64,000 bases of DNA from Spirosoma arboris (GTDB lineage: Bacteria > Bacteroidota > Bacteroidia > Cytophagales > Spirosomataceae): NCBI RefSeq assembly GCF_009754945.1, contig NZ_WPIN01000029.1, positions 1 through 64,000 of the forward strand. The letters run 5' to 3'. The number at the start of each line of letters is the position of its first letter. Within the stretch, counting starts at the first letter, position 1. The notes beneath the pieces are model-generated. The model did no database searches. It was not told the DNA's origin and saw only the letters and a program-made list of their open reading frames with translations. Shown here piece after piece: positions 17,681-25,311 of the stretch. Both the position numbers and the translations under genes were made by a program.

Positions 17681-17875
17681 TTAATTTGTGCCTGATTGCA
17701 CCGAGTTTATTCTCGCTTTCTCGACTGCCTTGCGTGTTGAATCCTGCCTCAGCCGGTTGGTTTCCGAGATCGAATAATTGTTCATGTCTTCCAGCACTAA
17801 AGCAGCTACATAAATCAGGGCAATCACCAAAATGTAGCGCAGAACATCCCACTCCTTGACATTATCCTCTTGCAT
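17681..17875 (-). CDS. Small membrane protein (64 aa)
   Basis: Begins MQEDNVKEWDVLRY, then a hydrophobic helix (ILVIALIYVAALVLE) and a charged, Arg/Glu-rich tail of about 30 residues that should lie in the cytoplasm or periplasm. First gene of a likely two-gene unit with the 45-residue membrane protein. Family not recognised. Confidence 0.5.
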   Translation of the reverse strand: MQEDNVKEWDVLRYILVIALIYVAALVLEDMNNYSISETNRLRQDSTRKAVEKARINSVQSGTN

Positions 17876-18012
17876 CTAGCCAGTTGTTTTGGTGTAGAAT
17901 ACTAAACTACCAGGAATTGATTCTAAAGGCAAATGCCAGCTAACCGGTTCATTACAAACTGCTCTCCAAAATTCGGAAAAGCGCAATGTCGACTTTAGTA
18001 AAGGCTAAAACG

Positions 18013-18444
18013 CTATCTTTTTCCTACAGAAGTAATCGTCTGCGTAAAGTTGTTCGCAGGGCTTATTATGGTTTGTGAGAAAGAAAAACCCGTCAGCGAA
18101 AGATACCCGCTACTTAGGCTGGTTGCTTTTGGATCATTGGCCGGTAAAGAAGGTATTAACGTAAAATTGGTTCCGCCATTAACCGACTCGCCAAGAATAA
18201 TCATCCGTGCTGTATCAGCATAGATAATTAAGCGCTTTGGGTCGCCATAAGGTTCAGGCCCTATTGACTCATACCCGCCCCCAATAATCGTTTTGGGAGC
18301 AGCCCCGCCAATAATTGTCGTTTTGGTATACTGTCCACTATAAAACCCTAAATAAGGCGACGAATAGGATGAAGGCGCAACATCTTTCTTGCCTGAACAA
18401 CTGGCCAATAGCAGTACTAACAAAAGAAGTCGATAGGAGCTCAT
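18013..18444 (-). CDS. Lipoprotein of unknown function
   Basis: 143 residues with a lipoprotein signal peptide ending LLASC (lipidated Cys16) and a beta-rich mature part: LGFYSGQY, TTIIGGAAPKTIIGGG, RLIIYADTARMIILGESVNGG, SLTGFSFSQTII. The strand pattern resembles the small lipocalin-like lipoproteins common in Bacteroidota, but no family could be assigned. It is transcribed alone. Confidence 0.7.
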   Translation of the reverse strand: MSSYRLLLLVLLLASCSGKKDVAPSSYSSPYLGFYSGQYTKTTIIGGAAPKTIIGGGYESIGPEPYGDPKRLIIYADTARMIILGESVNGGTNFTLIPSLPANDPKATSLSSGYLSLTGFSFSQTIISPANNFTQTITSVGKR

Positions 18445-18537
18445 GGAACTAGTGATAAGGGTGTTAACCTAAAGGCTAATACAAGTCAAGTCTAATCAGT
18501 ACCTGCACTTGTTGCCTGATCCAGCCTGAACGGATTA

Positions 18538-18741
18538 CTAGATAGTTCGGCTTCTAAGGAAGCGAAATCCTGCATAGGAATACAATAAAATCCCCCCTGT
18601 ATCGCGAATGGCCTCATTATGATCTCTGGCGAAGATTCCTGTCCTGTAGTCCTGAATCCAGTCAATCAACGCCCAGCAATAGATAGCAAAGCCTAGCAGG
18701 CCAGCCAGCAAAAATGCGATAATGAGCAATGAATTCTTCAT
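18538..18741 (-). CDS. Small membrane protein (67 aa)
   Basis: From the ATG at 18741, preceded by AAAGAG as ribosome binding site, the protein is MKNSLLIIAFLLAGLLGFA followed by IYCWALIDWIQDYRTGIF and a soluble tail. An in-frame upstream ATG at 18765 adds eight polar residues before the helix and abuts the stop of the LytTR gene. It lies 24 bases after the LytTR gene on the same strand and is probably translated from the same RNA. Function unknown. Confidence 0.55.
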   Translation of the reverse strand: MKNSLLIIAFLLAGLLGFAIYCWALIDWIQDYRTGIFARDHNEAIRDTGGILLYSYAGFRFLRSRTI

Positions 18742-18765
18742 AACGTTCTCTTTAAAGGAATACAC

Positions 18766-19146
18766 CTACCAGCTAGCCATTAATGCATCGGTTTCTAAAC
18801 TTATTCCACTGATTTTCGCTAATACCGGCTCAATTCGTCTACGGGAAACCTTTGATTTGTAGTTATTCAGTAAACAAATCTCCAGCTGACTAGCATCAAA
18901 GAGATCGATCGATTGAATGAATAGTGGGTTAATCAGCTCTGATTTATGAACTCGAACAAAGCCAGGTAAATGGGTCTCAAACCATTTGAGTGTCAGTGCG
19001 ATTAGTACGGGAGCTGCCTGAGTAGAAAGATATAGCCAGGTGTAATTACCATCACCCTGCAAGCGGATAATGGCTTTTACTGAAAAGGGTTTTCCAAGAC
19101 CAGGCAATTTGATAAAATCGGGCCCACTATTGACAAAATCATTCAT
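18766..19146 (-). CDS. Stand-alone LytTR DNA-binding protein
   Basis: A 126-residue protein that is almost entirely one LytTR domain: IIRLQGDGNYTWLYLSTQ, ALTLKWFETHLPGFVRVHKSELINP and KSKVSRRRIEPVL match the domain's conserved strands. It lacks the receiver domain that normally precedes LytTR, so it cannot be phosphorylated by a partner kinase in the usual way. It may regulate the small membrane protein gene just downstream. A second stand-alone LytTR protein is at 23483. Confidence 0.85.
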   Translation of the reverse strand: MNDFVNSGPDFIKLPGLGKPFSVKAIIRLQGDGNYTWLYLSTQAAPVLIALTLKWFETHLPGFVRVHKSELINPLFIQSIDLFDASQLEICLLNNYKSKVSRRRIEPVLAKISGISLETDALMASW

Positions 19147-19349
19147 TTAGAAAGCAGTTAAAGTGATTAGGTGGATTATATCAGACTTCTCCTCGTCAGG
19201 TCACGATCCGACCGCCAGGAAATACCTATAAATTCAGTTGATAAATAAGAGGCACACTTTATCACAGAAACAGCTAACCTGTTCACTATGAACCAATACG
19301 AGCCATAAACGAATCGTTTGTCGTTCGTTTGCGCTTTAGCCAAAGCGTG

Positions 19350-19598
19350 TTATAAAAGAAACTGAGAGAATCCTAAATAGAGAGGAGAAACACTCTGATT
19401 GCCTGTATAGAGAGTGTGGGAAGTGAGGCTGTAATACCTGGAACGGTGGAGCTGTAGAGCAGAATTTGCAAAAATGAGTAGAAAAGGGTCAAGGGCAATT
19501 GGGTCGAAAGATGGCTCACCGAGGAAAGCCGTTTTAGCTGAGCGTCGCTGTCGATCAGTCAGGAAAGCATTTTTTAAAGCTGCAAGAATAGGGTTCAT
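19350..19598 (-). CDS. Doubtful hypothetical protein (82 aa)
   Basis: An ATG-started frame of 82 residues (MNPILAALKNAFLTDRQRRS...). It has no signal peptide, no recognised motif and unremarkable composition. It is the only long frame in the 824-base stretch from 19147 to 19970, which otherwise holds only a small hairpin CGCTTT-AGCC-AAAGCG at about 19332-19347. Could be a chance frame. Confidence 0.25.
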   Translation of the reverse strand: MNPILAALKNAFLTDRQRRSAKTAFLGEPSFDPIALDPFLLIFANSALQLHRSRYYSLTSHTLYTGNQSVSPLYLGFSQFLL

Positions 19599-19970
19599 GG
19601 TAACTAATTTAAATGGTTAATATCGACCAGTTTTTAGGTGAGTGTGGAGTAAACACCGATACCATGCGAAAAGGCAAGCATCGTTGGTTGGCTATATACG
19701 CTTAAACGAGTACCCTATAAAAATGTTTAACGCTCTACAATGGCTGACTTAGTAAGTATTGAACGCTTTCAATAGCCGCCAGCCATGCATAATACAAGCA
19801 GAGAATTCAGCTCTATAATGTCACTATATTTTAAATTTTGTGTCTGAAAAAGGCAGTTGATAAAGTTTACAGGCTTCCTTCCACTTAAAACAGATCCCAT
19901 TTTAACAAATCGACCCGGGCCAAGTTGTGATGGACAGTTTCTCACCTTTACTTAAAATTTATCAACGATT

Positions 19971-20558
19971 ATGAGACCATTTTCCAGACTTCTACTGGCA
20001 ACGCTTTTGAGCACGATTATCTTTTCATCCTGTAGCCGCCCTGTGGCTTATTTCCAGCCCACGGCTCGCCAGCAGTTTACCTCTACCCAGTCAATTGTTT
20101 CAGTCAAGCCAACTGAAGCCAGTGCGTCCGATCTGATCGAAACCGAACCTGCTGTAGCAGTTTCTCCATCTGAACCGATCATACAAACCAAACAGGCTAT
20201 TAGTCAGGTAGAAACCTATGTACGCAACGATAGTAAACTGGCGTCAAATAAAAAGTTAGCCAAACGCATAGCCAGAGTAAATGAATTACTCTCGGCCCCA
20301 AAGACTCAGGAGGCTTTGGCTACCAAAACCACGACTACCAAAACAACTCTTGCTCAGCGCCTTATGCTCAAGCAGGTAGATAAAAAAATAAAGAATCATT
20401 TGTCGCCTGAGAAGCCTATGGCTAAGTCGGTTCTGACCATTGGCCTGATCATCGGTATTATTGGTCTGATACTTCTCCTGCTTAATGTCGCTTCTCCTTT
20501 GGGGATTATCGCCCTGCTTGTGGGACTTGTCCTTATCCTGGTCGATTTGATACGGTAG
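19971..20558 (+). CDS. Lipoprotein with C-terminal double membrane helix
   Basis: 195 residues: signal peptide ending FSSC (Cys21), a linker rich in Ser, Thr and Glu, a basic alpha-helical middle (KKLAKRIARVNELLS, AQRLMLKQVDKKIKNHL), and two close hydrophobic helices at the end (SVLTIGLIIGIIGLILLLLN and LGIIALLVGLVLILVDLI). Having both a lipidation site and a hydrophobic hairpin suggests an inner membrane protein that may span the periplasm. Proteins of this form are frequent in this group; role unknown. The next small gene, for a DUF5670-type peptide, is in the same direction. Confidence 0.7.
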   Translation: MRPFSRLLLATLLSTIIFSSCSRPVAYFQPTARQQFTSTQSIVSVKPTEASASDLIETEPAVAVSPSEPIIQTKQAISQVETYVRNDSKLASNKKLAKRIARVNELLSAPKTQEALATKTTTTKTTLAQRLMLKQVDKKIKNHLSPEKPMAKSVLTIGLIIGIIGLILLLLNVASPLGIIALLVGLVLILVDLIR

Positions 20559-20688
20559 CTTACCATAGCTGGTAGTCTAGCTTATTGACCGATGCGGATA
20601 GCTTTGAATTAGATCTATCAACTCACTTTTCCAATTTTTAAATAAGGGCGAAAGTCCACTAGTTTTTCAACTTTAAACGAATATTGAC

Positions 20689-20856
20689 ATGGGCAATCTA
20701 TTGTACACCATCGCAGTGATATTAATTATTATCTGGCTGCTAGGCTTCTTAGGTGTTTTAGGCGCTGGCATGGCTGGCAGTGGTTTAATTCACATCTTAC
20801 TGGTAATTGCTGTTATTGCTATTATTCTTCGATTAATTCAGGGCCGAAGTGTTTAA
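20689..20856 (+). CDS. Lmo0937/DUF5670 family small membrane protein (55 aa)
   Basis: A 55-residue frame: MGNLLYTIAVILIIIWLLGF, a Gly-rich centre (LGVLGAGMAGSG) and a second helix (LIHILLVIAVIAIILRLIQG). This matches the DUF5670 (lmo0937) family of two-helix membrane peptides, many of which are stress-induced. It is closed by a 24-base terminator stem, so a short abundant transcript is likely. Confidence 0.75.
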   Translation: MGNLLYTIAVILIIIWLLGFLGVLGAGMAGSGLIHILLVIAVIAIILRLIQGRSV

Positions 20857-20875
20857 TAGGCAATAGCGCTTGTAA

Positions 20876-20932
20876 CGCTCAAAAAAAACGACCACTGGCA
20901 ACTACGTCGCCAGTGGTCGTTTTTTTTGAGCG
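20876..20932. terminator. Perfect 24-bp bidirectional terminator
   Basis: The arm at 20876-20899 (CGCTC, eight A, CGACCACTGGC) is perfectly complementary to 20909-20932, with a 9-base loop. A and T runs inside the arms make it work in both directions. It ends the DUF5670 gene. Confidence 0.85.
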
Positions 20933-21005
20933 ATTTTATAGTTTAGTTTTAAATTTGAGTTAAGCATCTAACCGAAAATTGGTAAAAATCGACAATTACT
21001 GATCT

Positions 21006-22133
21006 ATGCCTAAACCCGTTAGCGTTTTCCTAATCCTATTCATCTGCTTATTGACTGAGTTGTGTCTTGCTCAAGTGAGACAAAAACCAAGTCAACCCAT
21101 ATCGTCAACCTGCTCCTGTTCTGCAATTCTTGACGAAACGATTGATAAGATTAGCCGGATTTATGCGGGCTTCCAGGATAAGGTCAATCTTCAAACCCAG
21201 GCGCAGTACAATCAACTCGTTCAAACCGTTCGGAAACAAGCTCGACAAGCTGACTCACAAACCACCTGTCGGGATGTGCTAAAAGCATATACGAGCTTTT
21301 TTAAGGATAGCCATGTCTTTGTCATCTGGCGCCAATCGGCCTCTCAGCGTACCGTATATGCCGAGGCAGTTAAAAACCGCTCGGATCTGGTCGAATTTAA
21401 ACAACTCAATCAGGACTATCTCTATGTCAAACTATCGCTATTCAATCAACGGGAGGTTGATCGATTAGACAGTTTACTGAGAGCCAATCAGGACTTGATA
21501 GCCAAAACACCGAATCTGATTTTTGATCTTCGGGGCAATGGAGGAGGCAACGCCAGTACGACCGATGAAATGATTAAACTCATTTACACCAATCCCATTG
21601 TATATCCAGCCTGGGATTACCGGTCGAGCCCCGAACGAATCCAGGCCACATTAGATGAACTGGCGGGATATCAGAAAGATACCGTGGCGAATGCTTTTTT
21701 CTATCAGCGAGCCAAACAATTACTAAAAGACATGCTGGCCAATCCAGGTGGATTGGTGCGGGAAGGAGAAGCCTTAACGCGTACTGCCGATGTAGACCCG
21801 GCGGCCAACCCCCGGCGAGTTGCGTTTTTAATTGATAAAGGCTGTGGCAGTTCGACTGAATTTTTTGTCTTCGAGGGTAAACAGAGTAAGAAAGTGACGC
21901 TGTTTGGTACCAATACGTTTGGGGTCATGGATTACGGCAGTGACCAAAACTTTAATTTATGCGATGGTACCTTCAACTTAGCCGTCCCATGGGGGCGTAA
22001 TGGTTGGGTGCGCCAGTATCGAATCGATACGATAGGTTTTGCTCCAGATGTTCGAATTCCGGCAGGAGAGAAAGATTGGGTTGCCTTTGTGCAACGCTAC
22101 TACCAAAAGTCCGATGCTACGCTAAGGAAGTAA
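21006..22133 (+). CDS. S41 family (C-terminal processing/tricorn-type) peptidase, secreted
   Basis: 375 residues with a signal peptide (VFLILFICLLTELCLAQ). The S41 core is clear: FDLRGNGGGN at about residue 174 and KGCGSSTEFFV at about 280, where the Ser of the G-S-S stretch is the nucleophile, then VTLFGTNTFGVMDYG. A PDZ domain is not evident; instead the N-terminus has a helical segment (ILDETIDKISRIYAGFQDKV) as in many Bacteroidota S41 proteins. It should act in the periplasm or on the surface, but the target is unknown. Confidence 0.85.
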   Translation: MPKPVSVFLILFICLLTELCLAQVRQKPSQPISSTCSCSAILDETIDKISRIYAGFQDKVNLQTQAQYNQLVQTVRKQARQADSQTTCRDVLKAYTSFFKDSHVFVIWRQSASQRTVYAEAVKNRSDLVEFKQLNQDYLYVKLSLFNQREVDRLDSLLRANQDLIAKTPNLIFDLRGNGGGNASTTDEMIKLIYTNPIVYPAWDYRSSPERIQATLDELAGYQKDTVANAFFYQRAKQLLKDMLANPGGLVREGEALTRTADVDPAANPRRVAFLIDKGCGSSTEFFVFEGKQSKKVTLFGTNTFGVMDYGSDQNFNLCDGTFNLAVPWGRNGWVRQYRIDTIGFAPDVRIPAGEKDWVAFVQRYYQKSDATLRK

Positions 22134-22146
22134 CGGATCTTTTTTC

Positions 22147-22293
22147 TTAAAAACTATCTCTTCGTGAGCTATCGGGCACGGCGACAATCTTGCCATCTGC
22201 TCCCCGTTTTACCCGAATGCCAATAGGCTGCTTCCTGGATTGGCTGTTGCATGCCAGCAGGGTTAATAACAATAAAAGTGCTGTTGCTTTCAT
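22147..22293 (-). CDS. Small lipoprotein (48 aa)
   Basis: A 48-residue frame starting MKATALLLLLTLLAC with a lipidation Cys15 and a mature peptide of only 34 residues, basic and Ser-rich (IGIRVKRGADGKIVAVPDSS). It is convergent with the S41 gene, 13 bases apart. Unknown function. Confidence 0.5.
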   Translation of the reverse strand: MKATALLLLLTLLACNSQSRKQPIGIRVKRGADGKIVAVPDSSRRDSF

Positions 22294-22403
22294 GGGGTTA
22301 AGTTACGCAAAACGTCGATATCAAAGCCACGAAGATGGATCGGAAATGGATGCACCGGAGTGATAACTAAACGGCCTGAGTTTGGTTGACACAGTTACTA
22401 AAA

Positions 22404-22472
22404 AAATGCCGACTCGATCCGAGTCGGCATTTCATTATTATCCACACCACTATGTACTGCTTAGGCACATAG
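22404..22472 (-). repeat. Dispersed hairpin element, copy 1
   Basis: First stem AAATGCCGACTCG at 22404-22416 with a perfect complement at 22420-22432 and a 3-base loop; second stem CTATGT (22450-22455) with ACATAG (22467-22472). Read on the minus strand, TACATAGTGGTGTGGAT and the first stem align with the copy at 39098 almost base for base. The T run after the stem lies on the minus strand, so as a terminator it would serve leftward transcripts. Confidence 0.65.
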
Positions 22473-22506
22473 CTACTTTAAACGTAAAAGGGCAAAGTCT
22501 CACGGT

Positions 22507-22554
22507 TATACTAATCCAGACCTTTTAGGTCCATGGGTAATGTGGATTAGAATA
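22507..22554. repeat. Imperfect 12-bp inverted repeat
   Basis: TATACTAATCCA at 22507-22518 pairs with TGGATTAGAATA at 22543-22554 at 11 of 12 positions. Its right arm contains GTGGATTAGAAT, also found exactly at 39109-39120 in hairpin element copy 3. No gene explains it. Confidence 0.5.
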
Positions 22555-22734
22555 CGAAAACACCTGCCTTACTGGGAATAGCCTTGTTTGACCCTATTTT
22601 AGTAGTATTGAAAGGCGGATGGGAATAATCAGACTAGTTTTATAACGTTATTCATTCAGTCATTACTAAAGGAAGCATAAACAATGATCCGATCTTGCTT
22701 TTTAAGTGGCAAAATAAACTGACTATTAGGTAAG

Positions 22735-22742
22735 TATCTTTG
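22735..22742 (+). promoter_or_regulatory. Candidate -7 box (TATCTTTG)
   Basis: A perfect TAnnTTTG match 87 bases before the start of the hypothetical gene at 22830. No clear -33 box. Confidence 0.35.
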
Positions 22743-22829
22743 TATTAGTAGAGTAAATTTACTAGTACTTAAGGTAAGTATAAATGCTTAAAATAGGTAT
22801 ATTAGCTTTGTTATTCACCGTAACAACAT

Positions 22830-23114
22830 ATGAAAGCATCCATGCCTAAAAGCTCCTTGCCGAGCTTTGAATATCGTCTGATGGAAGGACTTCACAAAGC
22901 CATACCTGGCGCATTGGCCTTCATTGAAGTTGACAATCCATCGTTTCAGGGGCGCCTTATCACGATCTGCGATGAAGCGGCTGACATTACCATTCAGCAT
23001 AAACTTCTCGATACTGAAGTTAATGAGTGGAGGGGCGATTCCGAACAGTTATATATATCGCTGCTAATTGAGGAGTTGAAAGTTGCCTTCAACGCGAGAA
23101 AAAAAGCACTCTAA
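22830..23114 (+). CDS. Hypothetical protein (94 aa)
   Basis: Soluble 94-residue protein with no signal peptide: FEYRLMEGLHKAIPGALAFIEVD, then ITICDEAADITIQHKLLD and YISLLIEELKVAFNARKKAL. The mixed alpha/beta pattern and upstream -7 box support a real gene. The ATG at 22842 (MPKSS) is an alternative start. The following 368 bases (23115-23482) contain only a weak 63-codon frame and a small stem TTTCCCC/GGGGAAA near 23235-23250. Confidence 0.55.
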   Translation: MKASMPKSSLPSFEYRLMEGLHKAIPGALAFIEVDNPSFQGRLITICDEAADITIQHKLLDTEVNEWRGDSEQLYISLLIEELKVAFNARKKAL

Positions 23115-23482
23115 AGCTGCGCACTTTATCCACTATCCCCAGGTACTCACAATGAGTGAGCATCAGCAGGACTCAGTGTAGTCTTGTATAGTAAAAACGG
23201 GAAAAAGACGGTATGTAATGGGGTGTTTTTCCCCTATTCTGGAAGGGGAAATGTCTCGATTATTGATACCGCTTTTACAATCTATCCATGCAAGAACTAT
23301 AAGTTATCTGAACCCATAGCTAAAGAAGGCTTCTTCGCTCAATCTGAGCAAAAGCAGCCTGAAAGTACCTTTTGACATTCGTTACGTTTTATTGCTTTTG
23401 GGCTCAAAAGTGCTTTACATAAAGCGCTGTATTTCACAAGTAGCATAAGCCTGACTATGTCTGGGCTTAGCTACGGGGAGAT

Positions 23483-23902
23483 ATGAGTTGGTCTCTCCAG
23501 CTACTTGTTTCTATGATTTATTATTTAAAACATCAACCAGCAGAGGTGGTTGATCTGCTAGCCTGGCCCCCGCTTCGGGTCTATAACAATGCCACGGGCG
23601 CACAATGGCTATCGATAGCTGACTTAATATATTTAGAAGGAGTAGCCAATTATACCTGGCTACACTGGGCAGATGGTCGGCGAGTGCTAATTCCTTATAC
23701 GTTAAAACGATTGGAATCCCAATTGCCTGACGCCTGGTTTCTACGGCTGCACCGGCAGTATCTAGTCAACCGTCAGTTTATTGAGCGGGTAGAATTGACG
23801 ATAGATAAGCCACAGATTCAGTTGATTACGGGCCTGTATTTACCTATTTCCCGGCGTCGCTGGGTATTACTTCGTCAGCATCTTTGCCTTCAGAAGCCAT
23901 AG
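23483..23902 (+). CDS. Stand-alone LytTR DNA-binding protein
   Basis: 139 residues with a complete LytTR domain from about residue 40: IADLIYLEGVANYTWLHWAD, LIPYTLKRLESQLPDAWFLR, HRQYLVNRQFIERV, YLPISRRRWVLLRQHL. No receiver or sensor domain. It resembles the LytTR protein at 18766 (NYTWL, LK..E..LP..F.R.H). No obvious target operon lies next to it. Confidence 0.85.
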   Translation: MSWSLQLLVSMIYYLKHQPAEVVDLLAWPPLRVYNNATGAQWLSIADLIYLEGVANYTWLHWADGRRVLIPYTLKRLESQLPDAWFLRLHRQYLVNRQFIERVELTIDKPQIQLITGLYLPISRRRWVLLRQHLCLQKP

Positions 23903-23971
23903 GTGATCCAGTCACTGGTTTTTATCTACTCCTTACGGATAGCTAGCTACCCTTTAGCGAACTATTAAGAT

Positions 23972-24250
23972 TTATTTCTTTTCCAGCAATTGCTTCACCA
24001 GCTTCGCTAACTCGTCGAGCCTTGCCTGTTGCTTGTCAAGTTGGTTTTGCCTGGTCTGGTCAGCCTTTTCTAATTGGATACTATACAAGGTCAATTCCTC
24101 GACCTGCTCTAGCAGCATAGCATTCATTTTTACTAAATCGACCCCATTGAAAACTACTTTCCAAATCTCACTTACCTTTCTATCGCTCAGCCTATAAACA
24201 GGTATAGTGGAAATAGTCGAGCCGTATCGCCGAAATCTCCAGACAATCCA
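23972..24250 (-). pseudogene. Remnant of the C-terminus of a tail-fibre/S74-like repeat protein
   Basis: On the minus strand an open frame of 93 codons reads WKVVFNGVDLVKMNAMLLEQ, then VEELTLYSIQLEKADQTRQN and a coiled coil ending KQLLEKK. 'GVDLxKMNxxLLExxEELTLY' is a common ending of large Bacteroidota surface proteins with endosialidase-type (S74) tails. There is no start codon upstream before an in-frame stop at 24251; only internal ATGs at 24127 and 24118 could give a 51-residue coiled-coil peptide. I read it as the surviving 3' end of a lost gene, though the short peptide might still be made. Confidence 0.5.
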
Positions 24251-24290
24251 TTAGCTGTAAATAGTCATAATATCTTATCACCCTAACGAC

Positions 24291-25172
24291 ATGAACACAA
24301 CACGTTTACTTCAGGGCTTGGGCAGCCTGCTACTTTTTATTAGTTTTTTCGGCTGCACCGACCATCGAATTCCCTCGGTTACACCAGGAGCGACCCGACT
24401 ACGGGTTAAAACAATAACTCAGGAGGGGTCAAATGGTACCTCAAAGGTGAGTGCATTTAAATACGACGCGCAAGGACGACTTAGTCTGATTATTGGGTAT
24501 CAGACACCCGACAGTAGCACAGCATCACTAGAAAATACAATTTTTCAATATGATGCCCAAAATCGGCTCACGCAAGCTCAGCACTCGCAAATCCGACCTG
24601 GATCGTATACTGAAACCTACACCTTTACGTACAATGGAGCAGGTCAGGTGTCGGGATTGCGTAACATGCCGTCTACATTTGGTGTAGGCATCCAGTACAA
24701 CTCCGCTAATCAGCCATCGACATATACTAAAGGAATTAACGTAGGTGGTCTTCTGTCCAGCGGAAGTGGTTCGTTCACCTTTACCGGGAATAACGTAACT
24801 GCATCCTCTGACCTATTTACCGTAACCCGTTTAGGGGAGCCTTCATCCGCTCCAAAGTACGGCTGGTCGGCAAACACCACCTTTACATACGATGATAAAA
24901 TAAATCCGTTTTATGGTGTATTTATCATTCCCGCGCCGGGCGTGTTTCTACCTTCTGCCGGTGTGGGATCGTTTGGTCCTTTCTACACGTATTACGGAGG
25001 AATAGATAATAAGCTTAACTTTAGCCAGAACAACGTAGCCTCAGCTACAGATGGGGGAGTCGTCACTCTATACTCGTACACCTACAACGCTGCTGATCTA
25101 CCAACCAAGCGTGTGACGGCGCGTGGTAATAGTGTCGTGGAAACTTTATACTTCGAGTACGAAAACTATTAG
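24291..25172 (+). CDS. YD-repeat-like lipoprotein (DUF4595-like)
   Basis: 293 residues with a lipoprotein signal peptide ending FFGC (Cys22). The mature part has repeated short motifs F-K-Y-D-A-Q-G-R-L, F-Q-Y-D-A-Q-N-R-L and F-T-Y-N-G-A-G-Q-V like YD/RHS strands, and the later FTYDDKINPFYG and NFSQNNV stretch. The protein encoded at 29742-30521 has the same plan, including YDDKPNPFY and SKNNV, so they are paralogues. Such lipoproteins sit in the outer membrane; function unknown. Ended by a terminator at 25222. Confidence 0.8.
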   Translation: MNTTRLLQGLGSLLLFISFFGCTDHRIPSVTPGATRLRVKTITQEGSNGTSKVSAFKYDAQGRLSLIIGYQTPDSSTASLENTIFQYDAQNRLTQAQHSQIRPGSYTETYTFTYNGAGQVSGLRNMPSTFGVGIQYNSANQPSTYTKGINVGGLLSSGSGSFTFTGNNVTASSDLFTVTRLGEPSSAPKYGWSANTTFTYDDKINPFYGVFIIPAPGVFLPSAGVGSFGPFYTYYGGIDNKLNFSQNNVASATDGGVVTLYSYTYNAADLPTKRVTARGNSVVETLYFEYENY

Positions 25173-25221
25173 GGGATACTTGGTGGGAGTGCTATTAGTC
25201 AGATAACTAAATGAAAATAAT

Positions 25222-25249
25222 AAAGCCCCAACCGTGAGGAAGGGGCTTT
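25222..25249 (+). terminator. Intrinsic terminator
   Basis: AAAGCCCC (25222-25229) pairs with GGGGCTTT (25242-25249) across a 12-base loop, with A-rich and T-rich flanks, so it can serve both the lipoprotein and the convergent protease gene. Confidence 0.7.
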
Positions 25250-25311
25250 TGGTTGTTTAATTCAGATACTCAATGAATAACTGACATAGCAAGCGGAGTG
25301 TGCAAATGGCT

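Noticed and set aside
23184..23375. 63-codon plus-strand frame between the 22830 gene and the LytTR gene
   Set aside because: No signal, motif or clear ribosome site; the composition is unlike neighbouring genes. Left as noncoding.
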